DNA of 64,000 bases from positions 8,673,001 to 8,737,000 of the forward strand of contig NC_017249.1 in the NCBI RefSeq assembly GCF_000284375.1, written 5' to 3'. The notes under the pieces were generated by a model. It did not search any database and was not told where the DNA came from. It saw only the letters and a list, made by a program, of their open reading frames with translations. This DNA is from Bradyrhizobium japonicum USDA 6. Lineage in GTDB: Bacteria > Pseudomonadota > Alphaproteobacteria > Rhizobiales > Xanthobacteraceae. Positions 46,288 to 55,368 of the stretch are shown here, in pieces. Positions within the stretch are counted from its first letter, which is position 1, and every line of letters begins with the position of its first letter. A program made the translations under genes and the position numbers.

Positions 46288-47265
46288 ATGAACATGCAGG
46301 TCCTTGCCCTCGCTTTCCTCGCCACCGCCGCCGTCGGCGGCATCGCCTGGGTGTTCCTTTATCCGCTCCTGTCGGGAGAACGGAAGGCGGAAAACCGCCG
46401 CGCCTCGATCGCGCGCGCCGATGCGCCCGCGGCCAAGCAGACCGAAAAGAGCCAGCGGTCGCGCCGCGAGCAGGTCGAGACGTCGCTCAAGGATCTCGAG
46501 GCGCGGCGCCAGCAGGAGAAGAGCGTTCCGCTCGGTGTTCGCCTGTCGCAGGCAGGGCTCGACTGGACGCCACAGAAATTCTGGATCGTGTCCGCCGTCG
46601 TGGCGGGAATGCTGTTCGCGATCGCCCTGTTCGTCGGCGGCGGCCTGCTTGGCGCCGCCGGTCTTGCCTTTGCCGGCGGCTTCGGCCTGCCACGCTGGGC
46701 GCTGGGCTTCCTGAAGAAGCGACGCGAAAACAAGTTCCTGGCGGCGCTGCCCGATGCGGTCGACGTGATCGTTCGCGGCATCAAGGCGGGCCTGCCACTG
46801 TTCGAATCGATCAAGGTCGTCGCCGCCGACTCGCCTGAGCCGCTGCGCAGCGAGTTCCTGGCCATCATCGAGACGCAGGCGATCGGCATGCCGCTCGGCG
46901 AGGCCTGCTCGCGTCTCTACGAGCGCATGCCGCTGCCGGAAGCCAACTTCTTCGGCATCGTCATCTCGATCCAGCAAAAATCGGGCGGCAACCTCTCCGA
47001 AGCGCTCGGCAACCTCTCCAAGGTGCTGCGCGACCGCAAGAAGATGAAGGAAAAGATCCAGGCGATGTCGATGGAGGCCAAGGCCTCGGCCGGCATCATC
47101 GGTTCGCTGCCGCCGATCGTGATGTTCCTCGTCTATCTCACGACTCCGCACTACATCTCGCTGCTTTGGACCCATCCGACCGGCCAGCTCATGCTGGTCG
47201 GCTGCGTCGTCTGGATGTCGATCGGCATCATGGTGATGAAGAAGATGATCAATTTCGATTTCTGA
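46288..47265 (+). CDS. tadB: Inner-membrane platform protein TadB
   Basis: 325 residues from ATG 46288 (MNMQVLALAFLATAAVGGIAWVFLYPLLSGE). A T2SSF (GspF-like) domain covers about 160-290: ALPDAVDVIVRGIKAGLPLFESIKVVA, SEFLAIIETQAIGMPLGEACSRLYERMPLPEANFFGIVISIQQKSGGNLSEAL, with three to four membrane helices. It forms the inner-membrane platform with TadC above the CpaF ATPase. Confidence 0.95.
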   Translation: MNMQVLALAFLATAAVGGIAWVFLYPLLSGERKAENRRASIARADAPAAKQTEKSQRSRREQVETSLKDLEARRQQEKSVPLGVRLSQAGLDWTPQKFWIVSAVVAGMLFAIALFVGGGLLGAAGLAFAGGFGLPRWALGFLKKRRENKFLAALPDAVDVIVRGIKAGLPLFESIKVVAADSPEPLRSEFLAIIETQAIGMPLGEACSRLYERMPLPEANFFGIVISIQQKSGGNLSEALGNLSKVLRDRKKMKEKIQAMSMEAKASAGIIGSLPPIVMFLVYLTTPHYISLLWTHPTGQLMLVGCVVWMSIGIMVMKKMINFDF

Positions 47266-47274
47266 CGGTGCCGT

Positions 47275-48249
47275 ATGGTCGAATTCCTCGTTTCGAAACT
47301 GCATGATGTCCGCTTCATGACCATGCTGCTGGCGGCCATCGCCGCCAGCGCCACCGTCTATACGCTGGTGATGCCGCTTTTCGCCGGCGAAGGCCTCGCC
47401 AAGCGCATGAAGGCGGTGGCGAGCGAGCGCGAGCGCATCCGCCAGCGCGAGCGCGACCGCCTCAACAAGAGCGAGAAGGTCTCGCTGCGCCAAACGCCGA
47501 AGCAGGTCGTCTCCCGGGTCGTCGAGGACTTCAACCTCACCAAATGGCTTGCGCAGGAAGCCGCGCGCGACAAGCTCATCATGGCGGGCTATCGCGGCCA
47601 GGCGCCCTACATCACCTTCCTTTTCGCCCGCGCGGTGGCTCCGCTCGTGCTGTTCATCGGCTCGATCATCTACGTGTTTCTGATCGCGCATATGCAGCAG
47701 GCGATGCCGATCAAGATCGGCATCTGCATCGGTGCGGCCTATCTCGGCCTTCAGGCGCCCATGCTGTTCCTCAAGAATGCGATTTCCAAGCGCCAGCTAT
47801 CGATCAAGCGCGCCTTCCCCGATGCGCTCGACCTGCTCCTGATCTGCATCGAATCCGGCATGTCGGTCGAAATGGCGTTCCGGAAGGTCGCCACCGAGAT
47901 CGTGGGTCAGTCGATCGCGCTGTCCGAGGAGTTCACGCTGACCACGGCCGAGCTGTCCTATTTGCAGGATCGCAAGGTCGCCTATGAGAACCTGGCGCGG
48001 CGCACCGGGCTCGAGGGCGTCAAGTCGGTGTGTCTCGCGCTTCAGCAGGCGGAGCGCTACGGCACCCCGCTCGGGCATTCCTTGCGCGTCATGGCGCAGG
48101 AAAACCGCGACATGCGCATGAACGAGGCCGAGAAGAAGGCCGCCGCGCTGCCGCCGAAGTTGACGGTGCCGATGATCCTGTTCTTCCTGCCGGTGCTGTT
48201 CGTCGTCATTCTCGGACCGACCGGCATCAAGATCAGCGAGCTGCATTGA
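47275..48249 (+). CDS. tadC: Inner-membrane platform protein TadC
   Basis: 324 residues, the second GspF-like platform protein: FPDALDLLLICIESGMSVEMAFRKVATEIVGQSIALSEEFTLTTAELSYLQDRKVAYENLARRTGLEGVKSVCLALQQAERYGTPLGHSLRVMAQENRDMRMNEAEKKAAALPPKLTVPMILFFLPVLFVVILGP. It partners TadB. The gene starts 9 bases after tadB. The cpaA-tadC order is co-directional and ends here. Confidence 0.95.
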   Translation: MVEFLVSKLHDVRFMTMLLAAIAASATVYTLVMPLFAGEGLAKRMKAVASERERIRQRERDRLNKSEKVSLRQTPKQVVSRVVEDFNLTKWLAQEAARDKLIMAGYRGQAPYITFLFARAVAPLVLFIGSIIYVFLIAHMQQAMPIKIGICIGAAYLGLQAPMLFLKNAISKRQLSIKRAFPDALDLLLICIESGMSVEMAFRKVATEIVGQSIALSEEFTLTTAELSYLQDRKVAYENLARRTGLEGVKSVCLALQQAERYGTPLGHSLRVMAQENRDMRMNEAEKKAAALPPKLTVPMILFFLPVLFVVILGPTGIKISELH

Positions 48250-48312
48250 CGGTCAAGACGCGGACCGTGCGCGGTCCGCCGGCAGCTTCAGGATTGCAAG
48301 ATCAGGGTCTGA

Positions 48313-49125
48313 TCAGTCGGGCTGGCTGAGCGAGGCGACCGGCGTCCGCTTCGGTGCGCCGCGCGGAGCGTCGCTGCGGCTCAGCATTTCCTTCAGGTAA
48401 GCGACATTGGCCGCGGCCTGGTCCGGCGGCAGGTCGGCCTTCACGATCGTCTCGGCTTCGGCGAAGCGGCCCTGGAGACCGACGACGAGGCCGAGATTCT
48501 GCCGCGCTCGAGTACTGGCGCGCGGCGAGGCGTAGGCCTGCCGCAACGCCTCTTCGGCCTTCGGCAGGTCCTTCGACAACATGTAGGACAGGCCGAGATT
48601 GGAGAGCACGCCGGGATCGCCCGGCGCGATCCTCAGCGCGCTCGCATAATAGGAACGCGCCTCGTCGTGGCGGCCCATCTGATCGAGCGCGGTGCCCTGC
48701 ACCGAGAGCAGGCGCCAGTCCGGATTGTCGGGCGAGTGCGCCTTCGACAGCACGTCAAAGGCCTGCTGAAAATTGCCGTTGTCTGCGAGCGCGCGGCCAT
48801 ACTGCGCGAGCAGCGCCTTGTTGCCGGGATTGGCGATGGTCGCCTGCTCGAGCACGGCGGCGGCCTGGGCGCGCTGGCCGTTGGCGCGCAAGGCCTGGCC
48901 GTAGCCGAGCGCCGCGTCGGCGTCCTTGGGATTGGCGCGGTAGCGCTCGCCATAGACCTCGACGGCGCGCGCGGGATCGGCGGTCGCGGCTTCCGTCCGC
49001 GGCCCGACAGAGCCGGTGACGTCGGAGAGTTTCGACACGGCCGTGCAGCCGCCGAGGCTCATCGCCACTGCCGCCACCAGCGAAGTGGACGCGAGAAGCC
49101 GGGCAAGACTGAACCGTTGACGCAT
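48313..49125 (-). CDS. tadD: TPR lipoprotein TadD
   Basis: 270 residues with a lipobox (AVAMSLGGC, Cys near residue 27) and about five tetratricopeptide repeats (AALGYGQALRANGQRAQAAAVLEQA, ALLAQYGRALADNGNFQQAFDVLSKAH, GDPGVLSNLGLSYMLSKDLPKAEEALRQA). TadD is the TPR lipoprotein that helps secretin assembly in Tad systems. It is encoded convergently to tadC rather than in the same operon. Confidence 0.88.
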   Translation of the reverse strand: MRQRFSLARLLASTSLVAAVAMSLGGCTAVSKLSDVTGSVGPRTEAATADPARAVEVYGERYRANPKDADAALGYGQALRANGQRAQAAAVLEQATIANPGNKALLAQYGRALADNGNFQQAFDVLSKAHSPDNPDWRLLSVQGTALDQMGRHDEARSYYASALRIAPGDPGVLSNLGLSYMLSKDLPKAEEALRQAYASPRASTRARQNLGLVVGLQGRFAEAETIVKADLPPDQAAANVAYLKEMLSRSDAPRGAPKRTPVASLSQPD

Positions 49126-49218
49126 GACGCTTTTGACTCACGAGCGATTGATCGAGCCGAACGTGCCAGCAATAGTCTGTTAACCCTAACAGCGGGTTAA
49201 CGTCAGCCTGGCTGCCCC

Positions 49219-50721
49219 TCACGGCGGTGTCTGCGGCGGCGGCTCGCCACCGAGGGCCAGATCGAGACCGAGCACCTTCACCGGCTCGTTCAGGCCGTGC
49301 AGCAGCAATTGCAGTCGCCGCCGCGCCTGAGCAACATCGACGCCCGCGCTCGGCATCCCGGGCCATTCGCGCCGGAAGTCGTCGCGGTTGACCAGCCGCT
49401 TCGCAAGCAGCTCGTCGAGCTGAACATCGTCAATGCCGAGCACGTCGGCGCAGTGCTCGATCAGGCGGCGCAGCAGCAACTTCACCGCGGCCAGCGCCTC
49501 GGCGTCATCCCTGCGCTCCGATCTTGCGAACTTGCCCTCGATATCGGCCCAAGCCCATGAGGTGACGAGATAGGCGTGGAGCGCGCTCGGCCAGTCCACC
49601 TCGGCGCCGGCATAGAAAGCGCGGCGCATCAGCAGCCGGCGAGCCTGTGCGGCAACTTGATCACGCTTCAACATCGCACATGAGGCGATCTCGATGGCCG
49701 ACTGGACCGCGGGATCACGAGAAAAATCCCGTCCTGCCGGCAACCTGATGACGCCGTCCGGCAGGTTCGAGTCGAGCAGCCCGAAGGTGCCGTCGTTGCG
49801 CGGCCGCGAATAGCGCGTGATCGCGAACTCGTGCTCCGCGCGGCCGGCCTGGGACGAGGCGCCAAAATGAATGATGTTGAAGCCGGCATCGTCACCGGCC
49901 TGCCCGGTCGAGGACGGACAGGAGAGCACGTAGATCGTACGCCAGAAGGCTTCGCCGCTCTCGCTCCGTGTGGCACGCGGATCCGGGATCGAATAACGGG
50001 TGAGCCCCTCGACATGCCGGTGTCCGTGCAGGACCAGATTGACGTTGAGCGACGTCGCCGCTTCGAGGAAAGTTGCAGGCGCCGCGAGATACATCAGCGG
50101 TTCGTCGGGCACGCCGAGAAACCGCTTTCCTTCGCCGGTCGCCTGCGGCAGCGGATGATGATGCAACGCCAGCACGCGCACCAGGTTTTCCGCCGGCTCG
50201 GCATAGTCGGCACGTCCCACGGATCCCATGCTGCCCGCGAGCTCGACGCTCAGCCGGGCGGAACCCGCGACAAGCGCGCTGTAGGCGCTCTCGTCGATAT
50301 TGCCGCTCGCGAGCGTTGAGAGGCTCGCGCGGTTGGAGTCCAGCAGCACCAGATCGAGGCCGGCCTGGCGGTAATAGACGCTCTTCGAGCTCCGCGGCAG
50401 ATGCAAATAATCATAGACGTCGTGGCGGCCCGCGCGCTGGCTCGGGCGCTTGACGTCGTGATTGCCCGCGAGCGCCTGGATGTCGGTGAACAGTCCTGTC
50501 TGCCGGAAGGACGCGATGACAGCGAGCGCTTCGTCCAGCGCGCGCGGCGTCGGGTCGTCCACGAGATCACCCGTGATCAGCAGAATGCGATCGGGAACGT
50601 CCGTAAATTCCGCCATCGCCTCGCGGATTGCGGCACCGAGCGCCTCGGTCGTCGCCAGCAGTCGGCCTGCCCCATCCAGGTGAAGGTCGGAAATCTGCGC
50701 AATAACAAACGCTCTATCCAT
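49219..50721 (-). CDS. Calcineurin-like metallophosphoesterase with uncharacterised C-terminal domain
   Basis: 500 residues from ATG 50721 (MDRAFVIAQISDLHLDGAG). The metal-binding motifs are complete in residues 1-270: ISDLHLD, LITGDLVDDP, LAGNHDV, ALHHHPLP and LVLHGHRHVEG. The layout resembles CpdA/Icc-like enzymes that hydrolyse cyclic nucleotides or phosphodiesters. The last 200 residues or so, mostly alpha-helical (SAIEIASCAMLKRDQVAAQARRLLMRRAF, AAVKLLLRRLIEHCADVLGIDD), match nothing I know. No neighbour points to a substrate. Confidence 0.88.
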   Translation of the reverse strand: MDRAFVIAQISDLHLDGAGRLLATTEALGAAIREAMAEFTDVPDRILLITGDLVDDPTPRALDEALAVIASFRQTGLFTDIQALAGNHDVKRPSQRAGRHDVYDYLHLPRSSKSVYYRQAGLDLVLLDSNRASLSTLASGNIDESAYSALVAGSARLSVELAGSMGSVGRADYAEPAENLVRVLALHHHPLPQATGEGKRFLGVPDEPLMYLAAPATFLEAATSLNVNLVLHGHRHVEGLTRYSIPDPRATRSESGEAFWRTIYVLSCPSSTGQAGDDAGFNIIHFGASSQAGRAEHEFAITRYSRPRNDGTFGLLDSNLPDGVIRLPAGRDFSRDPAVQSAIEIASCAMLKRDQVAAQARRLLMRRAFYAGAEVDWPSALHAYLVTSWAWADIEGKFARSERRDDAEALAAVKLLLRRLIEHCADVLGIDDVQLDELLAKRLVNRDDFRREWPGMPSAGVDVAQARRRLQLLLHGLNEPVKVLGLDLALGGEPPPQTPP

Positions 50722-50971
50722 TTTGCGCCGCTCATTTGCGAATGCTGCGCCGCCCAAACGATGAGAAGAATGCTTTCGACGAACAGGTTTGGCCGAATAT
50801 CAAGCCGGCCCGCCGCGGCTCGATGCCAGCAGAGCCGCACGGCACAATCTAAAATATTCGTCAATAATGCCACAACCGCGGCGCTAGTAAAGCCCCGCGG
50901 CCGCGCTCTCGTGAACGGCAGTTCTCAGCATGAGATACGAGATCTGCCCGGCGATTGTTTCGCTCACCCGA

Positions 50972-51175
50972 TCAGTATTCGATGGCAAGCCGCTTGCGGA
51001 TTTCGTCGATGCGCTTGTCGAGCGCATCGAACCGCGCGTGGACGGAGCGGTCGTGGAGATAGAAGACGTAACCGCCGGCAAGGAATGCGAAGATCCAGTG
51101 ATGATGCTCGACATAACCGAAAATCGCCTCGACGGCATGGCCGATGAATGTGACCACACTCCACACAAATTCCAT
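50972..51175 (-). CDS. Small conserved-type membrane protein
   Basis: 67 residues, MEFVWSVVTFIGHAVEAIFGYVEHHHWIFAFLAGGYVFYLHDRSVHARFDALDKRIDEIRKRLAIEY. Two hydrophobic segments are followed by a charged coiled-coil end (FDALDKRIDEIRKRL). The ribosome site GGGAGGAAATTGC is close to ideal, which supports translation. No family recognised and no functional neighbour. Confidence 0.75.
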   Translation of the reverse strand: MEFVWSVVTFIGHAVEAIFGYVEHHHWIFAFLAGGYVFYLHDRSVHARFDALDKRIDEIRKRLAIEY

Positions 51176-51395
51176 TGCAATTTCCTCCCGGCAGGCCTCG
51201 TCTTCGGCCGCCGGTCATCTCCTGCACACTTTTCCCAGTCGATCCGGCAGCCGTTGCCGGAACCTAGCATGGGCCCCTTGCGGCGAGTAGCGGGTCGCTG
51301 AACGGTGACATCGAAGCCGATTGCAGCCGCGGCGAAACTCTGCGAAGTCTCGTCTATTCGCATGACCCGCTTGATCTGACGACCCGGACCCGCCA

Positions 51396-52769
51396 ATGCC
51401 TTCTGTCTTCGAGACATCGCCCACCGCCATCCCGATCACCTTCGTCACCAAGTCGAGCTGGGATCAGATCGCCGAGACGCTGCCGCCGGTGCAGCGCCAG
51501 TTCGCCACCGCGAGCGCCTTTGCCGCCAAGCCGGGCAGCTATCTCGCGCTGCCTGCCCCGGACGGCGCGATCGCGCAAGTGCTGTTCGGACTCGAGGACG
51601 AGGGCGCGAGGTCACGCGACCTGTTCCGGCCGGGCGCCCTGCCCGGCCTGCTGCCGCCGGGCATCTATCGCTTTGCCAACGCACCGCACGATGCGCGGCT
51701 GGCGTCGCTCGCCTTTGCACTCGGCAGCTACCGCTTCGCCCGCTACCGCAAGGCGGACCGCCCCGCAGCCCGGCTCGTACCGCCCGATGGCGTCGACGCG
51801 GCCGAGATCGATCGTGTGGCGGATGCCACGATGCTCGCGCGCGACCTCATCAACACGCCGTCCAACGACATGGGGCCGGAGGAGCTGGCCGCTGCCGCCC
51901 ACGACCTCGCCGCCGAGTTCGGTGCGAGCTTTGCCTGCACCATCGGTGAGGATCTGAAGATGAATTTTCCACTGATCCACGCCGTCGGCATGGCCTCGGA
52001 CCGCGCGCCGCGGCTGATCGACATCGGCTGGGGCGATCCTGATCATCCCAAGGTGACGCTGGTCGGCAAGGGCGTCTGCTTCGACACCGGCGGGCTCGAC
52101 CTCAAGCCGTCGAGCGGCATGCTGATCATGAAGAAGGACATGGGCGGCGCCGCCAACGTGCTGGCGCTCGCGCGCATGGTGATGGATGCGAAGCTCAAGG
52201 TCCGCCTGCGCGTGTTGATTCCGGCGGTCGAGAATGCCGTCTCCAGCAATGCCTTCCGGCCGCTCGACATCTTCACCTCGCGCAAGGGCATCACGGTCGA
52301 GATCGGCAACACCGACGCGGAGGGCCGGCTCGTGCTCGCCGACGCGCTGGCGCTGGCCGACGAGGAAAAGCCGGACCTTCTGATCGATCTGGGAACGCTG
52401 ACCGGCGCGGCGCGCGTCGCGCTGGGGCCGGATTTACCGCCCTTTTACACCAATGATGAGACGCTGGCCGCGGACGTCGCGCGGTGCGCGGCGAAGGAGA
52501 ACGACCCGTTGTGGCGCATGCCGCTCTGGCCACCTTACGATGCGTGGCTGGACTCCAAGACGGCCACGATCACCAACGCGCCTTCGGGCGGCTTTGCCGG
52601 CTCGATCACCTGCGCGCTGTTCCTGCAACGGTTCGTCGAGCAGGCGAAGAGCTGGCTTCACGTGGATATTTACGGCTGGACCCCGTCGGCGAAGCCGGCG
52701 CGGCCCGAAGGCGGCGAATGTCAGGCCGCGCGCGCCATCTACACTTTGCTGAGCGAGCGCTATGGATGA
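51396..52769 (+). CDS. Leucyl aminopeptidase family (M17) peptidase
   Basis: 457 residues. The C-terminal catalytic half contains VGKGVCFDTGGLDLKPSSGMLIMKKDMGGAA and the M17 signature NTDAEGRLVLADAL (from about residue 305), holding the two-metal site and catalytic Lys/Arg. The N-terminal part is divergent (SFVTKSSW..., ALGSYRFARYRK), as in the PepB/LAP subgroup of alphaproteobacteria. It removes N-terminal residues from peptides in the cytoplasm. The NlpC/P60 gene overlaps its 3' end by eight bases, so the two are translated together. Confidence 0.95.
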   Translation: MPSVFETSPTAIPITFVTKSSWDQIAETLPPVQRQFATASAFAAKPGSYLALPAPDGAIAQVLFGLEDEGARSRDLFRPGALPGLLPPGIYRFANAPHDARLASLAFALGSYRFARYRKADRPAARLVPPDGVDAAEIDRVADATMLARDLINTPSNDMGPEELAAAAHDLAAEFGASFACTIGEDLKMNFPLIHAVGMASDRAPRLIDIGWGDPDHPKVTLVGKGVCFDTGGLDLKPSSGMLIMKKDMGGAANVLALARMVMDAKLKVRLRVLIPAVENAVSSNAFRPLDIFTSRKGITVEIGNTDAEGRLVLADALALADEEKPDLLIDLGTLTGAARVALGPDLPPFYTNDETLAADVARCAAKENDPLWRMPLWPPYDAWLDSKTATITNAPSGGFAGSITCALFLQRFVEQAKSWLHVDIYGWTPSAKPARPEGGECQAARAIYTLLSERYG

Positions 52770-53628
52770 TCCAGGACACGATCCAAGGCACGACCCAAGG
52801 CTGACACCGGCGCGCGGAGACCTCGCCGCGAAATATCTCGAAGGCAAGGTGCAAGCCGACCGCTTCGTCACGGGCGAGGAATTCGAGGTCTTCGAGGCGA
52901 TCGCGCCGGTGCGCGAGCAGCCATCGTCGAACGCGATGCTGATGACGGAGGCGCTGCGCGGCGAGCGCGTCACGGTCTACGATCGCAACGGCGAAGGCTG
53001 GGCCTGGGGCCAGCTTGGCGGCGATGGTTATGTCGGCTGGCTCCCCGACGCAGCCCTGATGAAGCCGGCCGCCGCGCCGACCCACCAGGTCAGCGCGCTC
53101 CGGACATTCGCCTTCCCCGGTCCCTCGATCAAGCTGCCGCCGGCCGGCACGCTCGCGCTGGGCTCGAAGATCGCGGTGGTGCGCGAGGACGGCAGCTTCG
53201 CCGTGACGCGCGACGGACAATATCTGCCTAAGGCCCATCTCGCCCGGCTCGATCATCGCGAGCCGGACTTCGTCGCGGTCGCCGAACGCTTCGTCGGCAC
53301 GCCCTACCTCTGGGGCGGCAAGAGCAGCCTCGGCATCGACTGCTCCGGCCTCGTGCAGGTCTCGCTGACAGCAGCGGGCATCGGCTGCCCGCGCGACAGC
53401 GACATGCAGCAGGCAGGGCTCGGCCGCGCGCTGGAGCCGCATGAGCGGAGCAAGCTGCAACGCGGCGATCTGATCTTCTGGAAGGGCCATGTCGCCATCG
53501 TCCGCGATGGCGGCACCATGGTTCATGCCAACGCGCATCACATGGCAACCGTGATCGAGGCAACCGAGCCGGCGATCGCGCGGATCAAGGCGGCGGGCAG
53601 CGAAATCGTCGCGATCAAGCGGCTCTAG
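52762..53628 (+). CDS. NlpC/P60 family peptidase with SH3-like domain, YkfC-like, no signal peptide
   Basis: 288 residues. No signal peptide or membrane helix is present, so it acts in the cytoplasm. Residues about 38-105 form an SH3b-like domain (FEAIAPVREQPSSNAMLMTEALRGERVTVYDRNGEGWAWGQLGGDGYVGWLPDAAL), and a second similar segment precedes the NlpC/P60 domain (about 165-288). Catalytic residues are Cys194 (GIDCSGLV), His243 (GHVAIV) and His255/259 (VHANAHHM). This layout matches B. subtilis YkfC, which splits gamma-D-Glu-diamino-acid bonds of recovered murein peptides. Coupled to the M17 aminopeptidase. Confidence 0.9.
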   Translation: MDDPGHDPRHDPRLTPARGDLAAKYLEGKVQADRFVTGEEFEVFEAIAPVREQPSSNAMLMTEALRGERVTVYDRNGEGWAWGQLGGDGYVGWLPDAALMKPAAAPTHQVSALRTFAFPGPSIKLPPAGTLALGSKIAVVREDGSFAVTRDGQYLPKAHLARLDHREPDFVAVAERFVGTPYLWGGKSSLGIDCSGLVQVSLTAAGIGCPRDSDMQQAGLGRALEPHERSKLQRGDLIFWKGHVAIVRDGGTMVHANAHHMATVIEATEPAIARIKAAGSEIVAIKRL

Positions 53629-53644
53629 CGCGACTTGGTAGGAC

Positions 53645-53715
53645 GGGTAGAGCATAGCGAAACCCATCATTCTCACCATGCGCCGCGATGCGATGGGTTT
53701 CGCTTCGCTCTACCC
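53645..53715. repeat. Large palindromic repeat between convergent genes
   Basis: GGGTAGAGC...AGCGAAACCCATC on the left and GATGGGTTTCGCT...GCTCTACCC on the right form a long nearly perfect inverted repeat around a 25-base centre. This GGGTAGAGC element is common in Bradyrhizobium spacers. It can fold into a strong hairpin in either transcript and probably terminates both convergent operons. Confidence 0.75.
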
Positions 53716-53723
53716 ACTGAAGA

Positions 53724-55361
53724 CTAGGTCGCCACCGCCCCGTTCCCCGCCGTCTCCAGCCGGAACGCCGCCGCGAACAGCGCGCGCGTGTAATCCGTCT
53801 TCGGGCTCTTGAACAGTTCGGCGGCCTGTCCCTCCTCGACCACCTTGCCGCCGCGCATCACGATGAGATGGCTGGCGAGCGAGGCGACGACGCGCAAATC
53901 GTGCGAGATGAACATGTAGGTGAGATCGCGCCTGCGCTGGAGTTCCCGCAACAGGTCGACCATCTGCGCTTGAATCAGCATGTCGAGTGCGCTGGTCGGC
54001 TCGTCCAGCACGACGAAATCCGGCTCCAGCACCACCGCCCGCGCAATACTGATGCGCTGGCGCTGGCCGCCGGAGAATTCATGCGGATAGCGATAGCGGG
54101 TGTCAGCGTTCAGCCCGACGTCCTCGAGCGCCTTGACGACGCGCACCTCGCGCTCCTCGCGCGACAGTTTTGGCTGATGCACGGTGAGGCCCTCGGCAAC
54201 GATGTCGGCAACGGACATGCGCGGGCTGAGCGAGCCGAACGGATCCTGGAACACGATCTGCATGTCGCGCCGGAACGGTCGCATCTCCTTGAAACGCAGC
54301 CCCTGGATGTCCTTGCCGAGGAACACGATGCGGCCGTTCGAGGAGATCAGCCGCATCAGCGCCAGCCCGAGCGTGGTCTTGCCCGAGCCGGACTCGCCGA
54401 CGACACCGAGCGTCTCGCCCTTGCGCACGGCAATGCTGACGCCGTCGACCGCCTTGATGTGGCCGACCGTCTTGCGCATCAAGCCGCGCTTGATCGGAAA
54501 CCAGACCTTCAAATCATCGGCGGACATCACCACCGGTGCATTCGGCTGTGGCGGCGCCGGATCGGGCTTCGGCTCCGCCGCGAGCAGGTCGCGCGTATAG
54601 GGATGGCTCGGGGTCCTGAAGACCTGCTCGACCGGCCCCTGCTCGACGATCTCGCCGCCCTTCATGACACAGACATGGTCGGCGATGCGGCGCACGATGC
54701 CGAGATCGTGGGTGATGAACAGCAGGCTCATGCCGAGCCGGGAGCGGATCTCTGCGAGCAGCGCCAGGATTTGCGCCTGCACGGTGACGTCGAGCGCCGT
54801 GGTCGGCTCGTCCGCGATCAAGAGGTCCGGTTCGTTGGCAAGCGCCATCGCGATCATGACGCGCTGGCGCTGTCCGCCGGAGAGCTGGTGGGGATAGCTG
54901 TTGAGCCGCGTTTCGGGCTCGGGGATGCCGACTTGCGTCAGCAGTTCCAGCGTCCGCTTGCGCGCCTCGGCATTGCTGGTCGGATTGTGGAGCTGGATGA
55001 TCTCGCCGATCTGCGCCTCGATCGTGTGCAGCGGATTGAGCGAGGTCATCGGCTCCTGGAAGATGATGGAGATATCGCTGCCGCGAATCTCCCGCATCTG
55101 CTGCTCGGACTGGTCGATCAGCTCCCGCCCCTTGAAGCGGATGCTGCCCGAGGGATGCGAGGCGTTCGGATAGGGCAGGAGCTTCAGGATCGAGAGCGCG
55201 CTGACAGACTTGCCGGAACCGGACTCGCCGACCAGCGCGACGCATTCGCCGCGCTTGATCTGGAACGAGACCTTGTCGACCGCAAGCGTGGTGGCCCCGC
55301 CCTGGTGGAAGGCCACCGAGAGGTCGCGGACGGCAAGCAGGGGCTGGTTGATCGCGTCCAT
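53724..55361 (-). CDS. yejF: Peptide ABC transporter, dual ATPase YejF
   Basis: 545 residues from ATG 55361 ([22 protein letters not shown]): two complete Opp/Dpp-type ATPase domains. Each has Walker A (GESGSGKS near residue 40 and GESGSGKTT in the second half), the LSGGQRQRV / FSGGQRQRI signatures and Walker B ([24 protein letters not shown]). Single-chain double ATPases with this order are YejF. It powers import by YejBE. Its start lies seven bases after yejE ends. Confidence 0.95.
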   Translation of the reverse strand: MDAINQPLLAVRDLSVAFHQGGATTLAVDKVSFQIKRGECVALVGESGSGKSVSALSILKLLPYPNASHPSGSIRFKGRELIDQSEQQMREIRGSDISIIFQEPMTSLNPLHTIEAQIGEIIQLHNPTSNAEARKRTLELLTQVGIPEPETRLNSYPHQLSGGQRQRVMIAMALANEPDLLIADEPTTALDVTVQAQILALLAEIRSRLGMSLLFITHDLGIVRRIADHVCVMKGGEIVEQGPVEQVFRTPSHPYTRDLLAAEPKPDPAPPQPNAPVVMSADDLKVWFPIKRGLMRKTVGHIKAVDGVSIAVRKGETLGVVGESGSGKTTLGLALMRLISSNGRIVFLGKDIQGLRFKEMRPFRRDMQIVFQDPFGSLSPRMSVADIVAEGLTVHQPKLSREEREVRVVKALEDVGLNADTRYRYPHEFSGGQRQRISIARAVVLEPDFVVLDEPTSALDMLIQAQMVDLLRELQRRRDLTYMFISHDLRVVASLASHLIVMRGGKVVEEGQAAELFKSPKTDYTRALFAAAFRLETAGNGAVAT

Positions 55362-55368
55362 CACGCCC

